From positions 7,249 to 71,248 of the forward strand of contig CAZJZI010000007.1 of assembly GCA_964550435.1 (NCBI GenBank): 64,000 bases of DNA, written 5' to 3'. Positions within the stretch are counted from its first letter, which is position 1, and every line of letters starts with the position of its first letter. Source of the DNA: UBA11400 sp964550435. Lineage in GTDB: Bacteria; Bacteroidota; Rhodothermia; Balneolales; HLUCCA01. The notes beneath the pieces are model-generated. The model searched no databases. It was not told the DNA's origin and worked only from the letters and a program-made list of their open reading frames with translations. A program made the position numbers and the translations under genes. Below are positions 61,308-64,000 of the stretch, in pieces.

Positions 61308-63758
61308 ATGCAAAATCTTAAAATTCTTCTTACTGCTACGATACTGGTAGTGTTACTGCTACCGGAAATTAATTATGCTCAAAATCTGTCCGGAGTAGTG
61401 CGCGACGCCACAACTCGAGACCCACTTCCGGGTGCTGCGGTACGCATTACTGGAACAGATTTCGGGGCAACAACCGGTCTCGATGGACGATTTAATTACA
61501 CCCCTCCGACGCCAGTATGGGAGCGTGGTTCAGTAACTCTCGAAGTTTCGTTTCTTGGGTACAAGACTGAGTCGGTGACAGTCCGGCAAAGCGATGCCTC
61601 GAGTATTTCGGTGCTGCTACTGCCAGAATCGGTGATTTCGGATGAGATTTTTGTCATGGGACACCGGGTCGATGAACGAACTCCGGTAACCTACTCCAAC
61701 ATAACCCGCGACGACATCGAGAAGCAGAATTCGGGTAAGGATATCCCGTTTCTGCTGCTTCAGACCCCATCGGTGGTAAGTACTTCCGATGCCGGAGCTG
61801 GAGTTGGATACACGGGACTACGAATCCGTGGAGTTGACGATACGCGTATTAATGTCACGATTAACGGGATACCCTTGAATGATTCCGAGTCTCATGGTGT
61901 GTTCTGGGTCAATCTTCCAGACTTTGCGTCGTCGGTCGGTACCATGCAGATCCAGCGTGGAGTCGGAACTTCGACCAATGGTCCGGCAGCTTTTGGAGCT
62001 ACGCTCAACTTGCAGACCGGAACCCTCGAAACGGACCCATATGCACGGATTTCCTCGACGTATGGTAGCTTCAATACCTTCAGAAATACACTCCAGGTCG
62101 GAACTGGACTCCTTCCTAATCAGTGGGCCATTGAGGGCCGACTCTCGGCTATTCAAAGTGATGGATTCATTAATCGGGCAACATCCGATCTAAGTTCCTG
62201 GTTCGTGTCAGCGTCGCGTTATGGATCACGAGATTTGCTCAAGATCAATGTGTTTTCGGGCAGTGAACGTACTTATCAAGCATGGAATGGAGTGCCGGAA
62301 GCCCGCCTTCGCAATGATCGTGAGGGAATGTTGTATTACGCCGAGAATCATGGATTGTCTGATTCGGAGACCCAACGGCTGCTGAATAGCGACCCTCGCC
62401 GATACAACATGTTCACGTATGAGGATCAGGTTGATCAGTATTCACAGACCCACTATCAGTTGCACTATTCCTACCGGCTTCAGGACAATTGGTATCTGAA
62501 TTCGTCTCTACATTATACACGTGGTGCAGGGTATTTTGAGGAATTTCGTGAAGATGACCGACTTTCGACCTATACCATCGTTCAGGGGTCGCCAAGAAGT
62601 GATTTGGTGCGACGTCGCTGGTTGGACAATCACTTTTATGGGATGGTGGTATCGACCGAGTATCAGGCTGAGAAATGGACCCTCACAGCAGGTGGGGGAT
62701 ACAACGAATACGATGGTGATCACTTCGGAGAGGTAATCTGGGCGCGAAATGCTCCGCAGTTGAACATCGGAGACCGTTATTATGACAACAATGGGTTCAA
62801 AACGGATTTCAATGCGTATGCGAAGCTCAACTATGATCTTTCTGATCGATTGAGCGCATTTGGAGACGTTCAGGTGCGTCGAGTTGGTTACACGTTTCTG
62901 GGCTTCGATCGAAATCAGAACAGTGTTGACCAGTCCGTCGACCTGACATTTTTCAATCCGAAGGCAGGATTGGTGTATCGATCCGGAGAGGGACAACGAG
63001 CCTATGTATCGTACAGTGTGGGCAACAAAGAGCCGGTCCGTCGTGAGTATACACAGTCAACACCAGATTCCCGCCCCAGTCATGAGACGTTGTATGACCT
63101 CGAGGCTGGATACCGTATCGATAGGTCCGGATGGTATGCAGGATCCAATTTCTTCTGGATGAACTATGATAATCAACTGATTTTGACCGGACAATTGAAC
63201 GATGTAGGAGCAGCCATCCGCACCAATGTGAAAGACAGTTACAGGATTGGAATCGAGCTCGAAGGTGGCTTCCGATTGACTGATGCATTTCAGTGGGGTG
63301 GGAATCTGACCCTGAGTCAGCACCGGATACCAGAGTTCGTTGAGTTCGTGGATGATTTCGATACCGGGGCTCAGCGCGAAATCGTGTATGAAGATACTCC
63401 GATTGCGTTATCGCCCGAAATTGTGGGGTCAAGCGCCTTCCGTTATGAGCGCGGAAGACTTCAGGCCGGGCTCATCAGCAAGGGAGTCAGTCGGCAGTAT
63501 TTGGACAACTCCGGACTCAAAAGTCGGTCCATTGATCCCTATTTGATCCATGATCTGGAATTTGGTTATGATCTCGGCGGAATCGCCAGCCTGCAGAGTG
63601 CCAGTTTATCACTTCAGATATTTAATGTACTTGACACCGCTTACGAGACCAACGGATATACCTATGCCTGGTACTGGGGTGGAGAGGAATACCGGTTTAA
63701 TTTCTATTATCCACAGGCCGGGAGGCATTTTTTACTAAGGCTTGAAATTGGGTTTTGA
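61308..63758 (+). CDS. TonB-dependent outer-membrane receptor, probable thiamine importer
   Basis: An 816-residue receptor. A signal peptide (LLTATILVVLLLPEINYAQ) is followed by a CarboxypepD_reg-like domain (LSGVVRDATTRDPLPGAAVRITG), a plug (SGKDIPFLLLQTPSVVSTSDAGAGVGYTG in parts, RIRGVDDTRINVTINGIPLND) and a 22-strand-type barrel ending FLLRLEIGF. TPP-riboswitch control points to thiamine or a precursor as ligand, as predicted for Bacteroidota OMR1 receptors. Start at 61308 is chosen for the signal peptide. GTAAACT heptamers follow the stop. Confidence 0.92.
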   Translation: MQNLKILLTATILVVLLLPEINYAQNLSGVVRDATTRDPLPGAAVRITGTDFGATTGLDGRFNYTPPTPVWERGSVTLEVSFLGYKTESVTVRQSDASSISVLLLPESVISDEIFVMGHRVDERTPVTYSNITRDDIEKQNSGKDIPFLLLQTPSVVSTSDAGAGVGYTGLRIRGVDDTRINVTINGIPLNDSESHGVFWVNLPDFASSVGTMQIQRGVGTSTNGPAAFGATLNLQTGTLETDPYARISSTYGSFNTFRNTLQVGTGLLPNQWAIEGRLSAIQSDGFINRATSDLSSWFVSASRYGSRDLLKINVFSGSERTYQAWNGVPEARLRNDREGMLYYAENHGLSDSETQRLLNSDPRRYNMFTYEDQVDQYSQTHYQLHYSYRLQDNWYLNSSLHYTRGAGYFEEFREDDRLSTYTIVQGSPRSDLVRRRWLDNHFYGMVVSTEYQAEKWTLTAGGGYNEYDGDHFGEVIWARNAPQLNIGDRYYDNNGFKTDFNAYAKLNYDLSDRLSAFGDVQVRRVGYTFLGFDRNQNSVDQSVDLTFFNPKAGLVYRSGEGQRAYVSYSVGNKEPVRREYTQSTPDSRPSHETLYDLEAGYRIDRSGWYAGSNFFWMNYDNQLILTGQLNDVGAAIRTNVKDSYRIGIELEGGFRLTDAFQWGGNLTLSQHRIPEFVEFVDDFDTGAQREIVYEDTPIALSPEIVGSSAFRYERGRLQAGLISKGVSRQYLDNSGLKSRSIDPYLIHDLEFGYDLGGIASLQSASLSLQIFNVLDTAYETNGYTYAWYWGGEEYRFNFYYPQAGRHFLLRLEIGF

Positions 63759-63772
63759 CCCAATTTCAAGCG

Positions 63773-63794
63773 TAAACTGTAAACTGAAAACGGC
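63773..63794 (+). repeat. GTAAACT heptamers after receptor stop
   Basis: GTAAACT twice, then GAAAACG and GCC, 15 bases after the stop. Same family as the repeats at 9110, 18245 and 27704. Confidence 0.7.
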
Positions 63795-63886
63795 CATGCA
63801 AGGAGCACAGTCTGCTGACGTACATCATGAGGCGCAGCCGAATGAAAACTGCTTAAACGAAAAGGGTGCGGTCTAATACCAAGAGC

Positions 63887-63926
63887 ATAAAAAAAAGAGC
63901 CGATCAGGTTTAACCAATCGGCTCTT
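63887..63926 (-). terminator. Intrinsic terminator for a minus-strand gene beyond the window
   Basis: A 10-bp stem (63895-63904 with 63917-63926, AAGAGCCGAT/ATCGGCTCTT) with an A run at 63888-63896, which reads as a T run on the minus strand. The transcript it ends must start to the right of the window edge. Confidence 0.85.
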
Positions 63927-64000
63927 GGGCTTCACGACGCGCATGAGGTTACACGCAGTCGGTAGGTTTAAGATTGCTACTTATCAATCTTTTGGTCGTG

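Noticed and set aside
63977..64000. Possible C-terminus HDQKIDK of a minus-strand gene
   Set aside because: Eight codons are too few to identify a gene; an RNA gene fits equally well.

Overview
The window looks like chromosomal DNA of a Gram-negative bacterium of the Bacteroidota/Rhodothermota/Balneolota branch. Four things point there: TonB-dependent and Wzi-type outer-membrane proteins; promoters of the Bacteroidota type (TTG or TTTG, about 20 bases, TAnnTTTG) before gntR, the yeeE operon and the SRP RNA; a YpdA-type bacillithiol reductase; and the cdaA-folP neighbourhood typical of Bacteroidota. Intergenic heptamer repeats and mini-hairpins are unusually abundant. Species assignment is inference. 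No tRNA, rRNA, CRISPR array, prophage or transposase was seen. One 10-N assembly gap lies inside abgT (16634-16643).

Layout. 1-3.9 kb: the 3' part of a GT4 glycosyltransferase and a multi-PAS HisKA_2 kinase. 4-7.6 kb: a tight GT2 / DUF4922 / GH3 operon. 7.7-14.5 kb: MoCo-sulfurase-like aminotransferase, ArsR regulator, AlkB-type hydroxylase, GT25, peptide ABC exporter and Wzi-like porin, facing a repeat-rich surface protein. 16-20.7 kb: AbgT transporter, nucleotidyltransferase, small histidine-triad membrane protein, Ada-like repair protein, 2TM protein, YajQ. 20.7-24.7 kb: HigBA toxin-antitoxin, an Nramp-like carrier with pxpA, and a secreted SGNH esterase. 24.8-32.5 kb: recJ, pheA, dnaN, a methyltransferase, comEC. 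33-38.5 kb: a sulfur locus (SulP, persulfide dioxygenase-rhodanese, two YeeE/TsuA halves) with a divergent GntR/HutC regulator and visible operators. 38.6-46.2 kb: a 7TM hybrid kinase, YpdA, GNAT, a giant FAD/Fe-S dehydrogenase, WbqC. 46.2-55 kb: housekeeping cdaA, folP, fdxA, xseB, dxs, recN, lon. 55-64 kb: SRP RNA, a MacB-like efflux system split over two divergent units, and a TPP-riboswitch-controlled TonB receptor.

The most distinctive content lies between genes. At least eight intergenic regions contain perfect 4-7 bp palindromes with 3-4 nt loops, most closing as GC-N3/4-GC. Two form regular arrays with purine spacers (24726-24785; 60859-60966, with an exact 19-nt period and variable loops). 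A nested hairpin occurs twice with a compensatory base-pair change (18811-18859; 23576-23613). Heptamer and octamer tandem repeats (GTAAACK, RRNGAGC, CCCACTA, CCGCTTTA/CCGCTTGC) sit just after stop codons or before genes. These look like a family of structured repeats that no gene here explains.

The clearest regulatory circuit is the sulfur locus. A 16-bp palindrome (ACTTGT-N4-ACAAGT) occurs three times between yeeE and gntR, each copy placed on or beside a predicted promoter element. This predicts that the GntR protein represses both itself and thiosulfate/persulfide handling.
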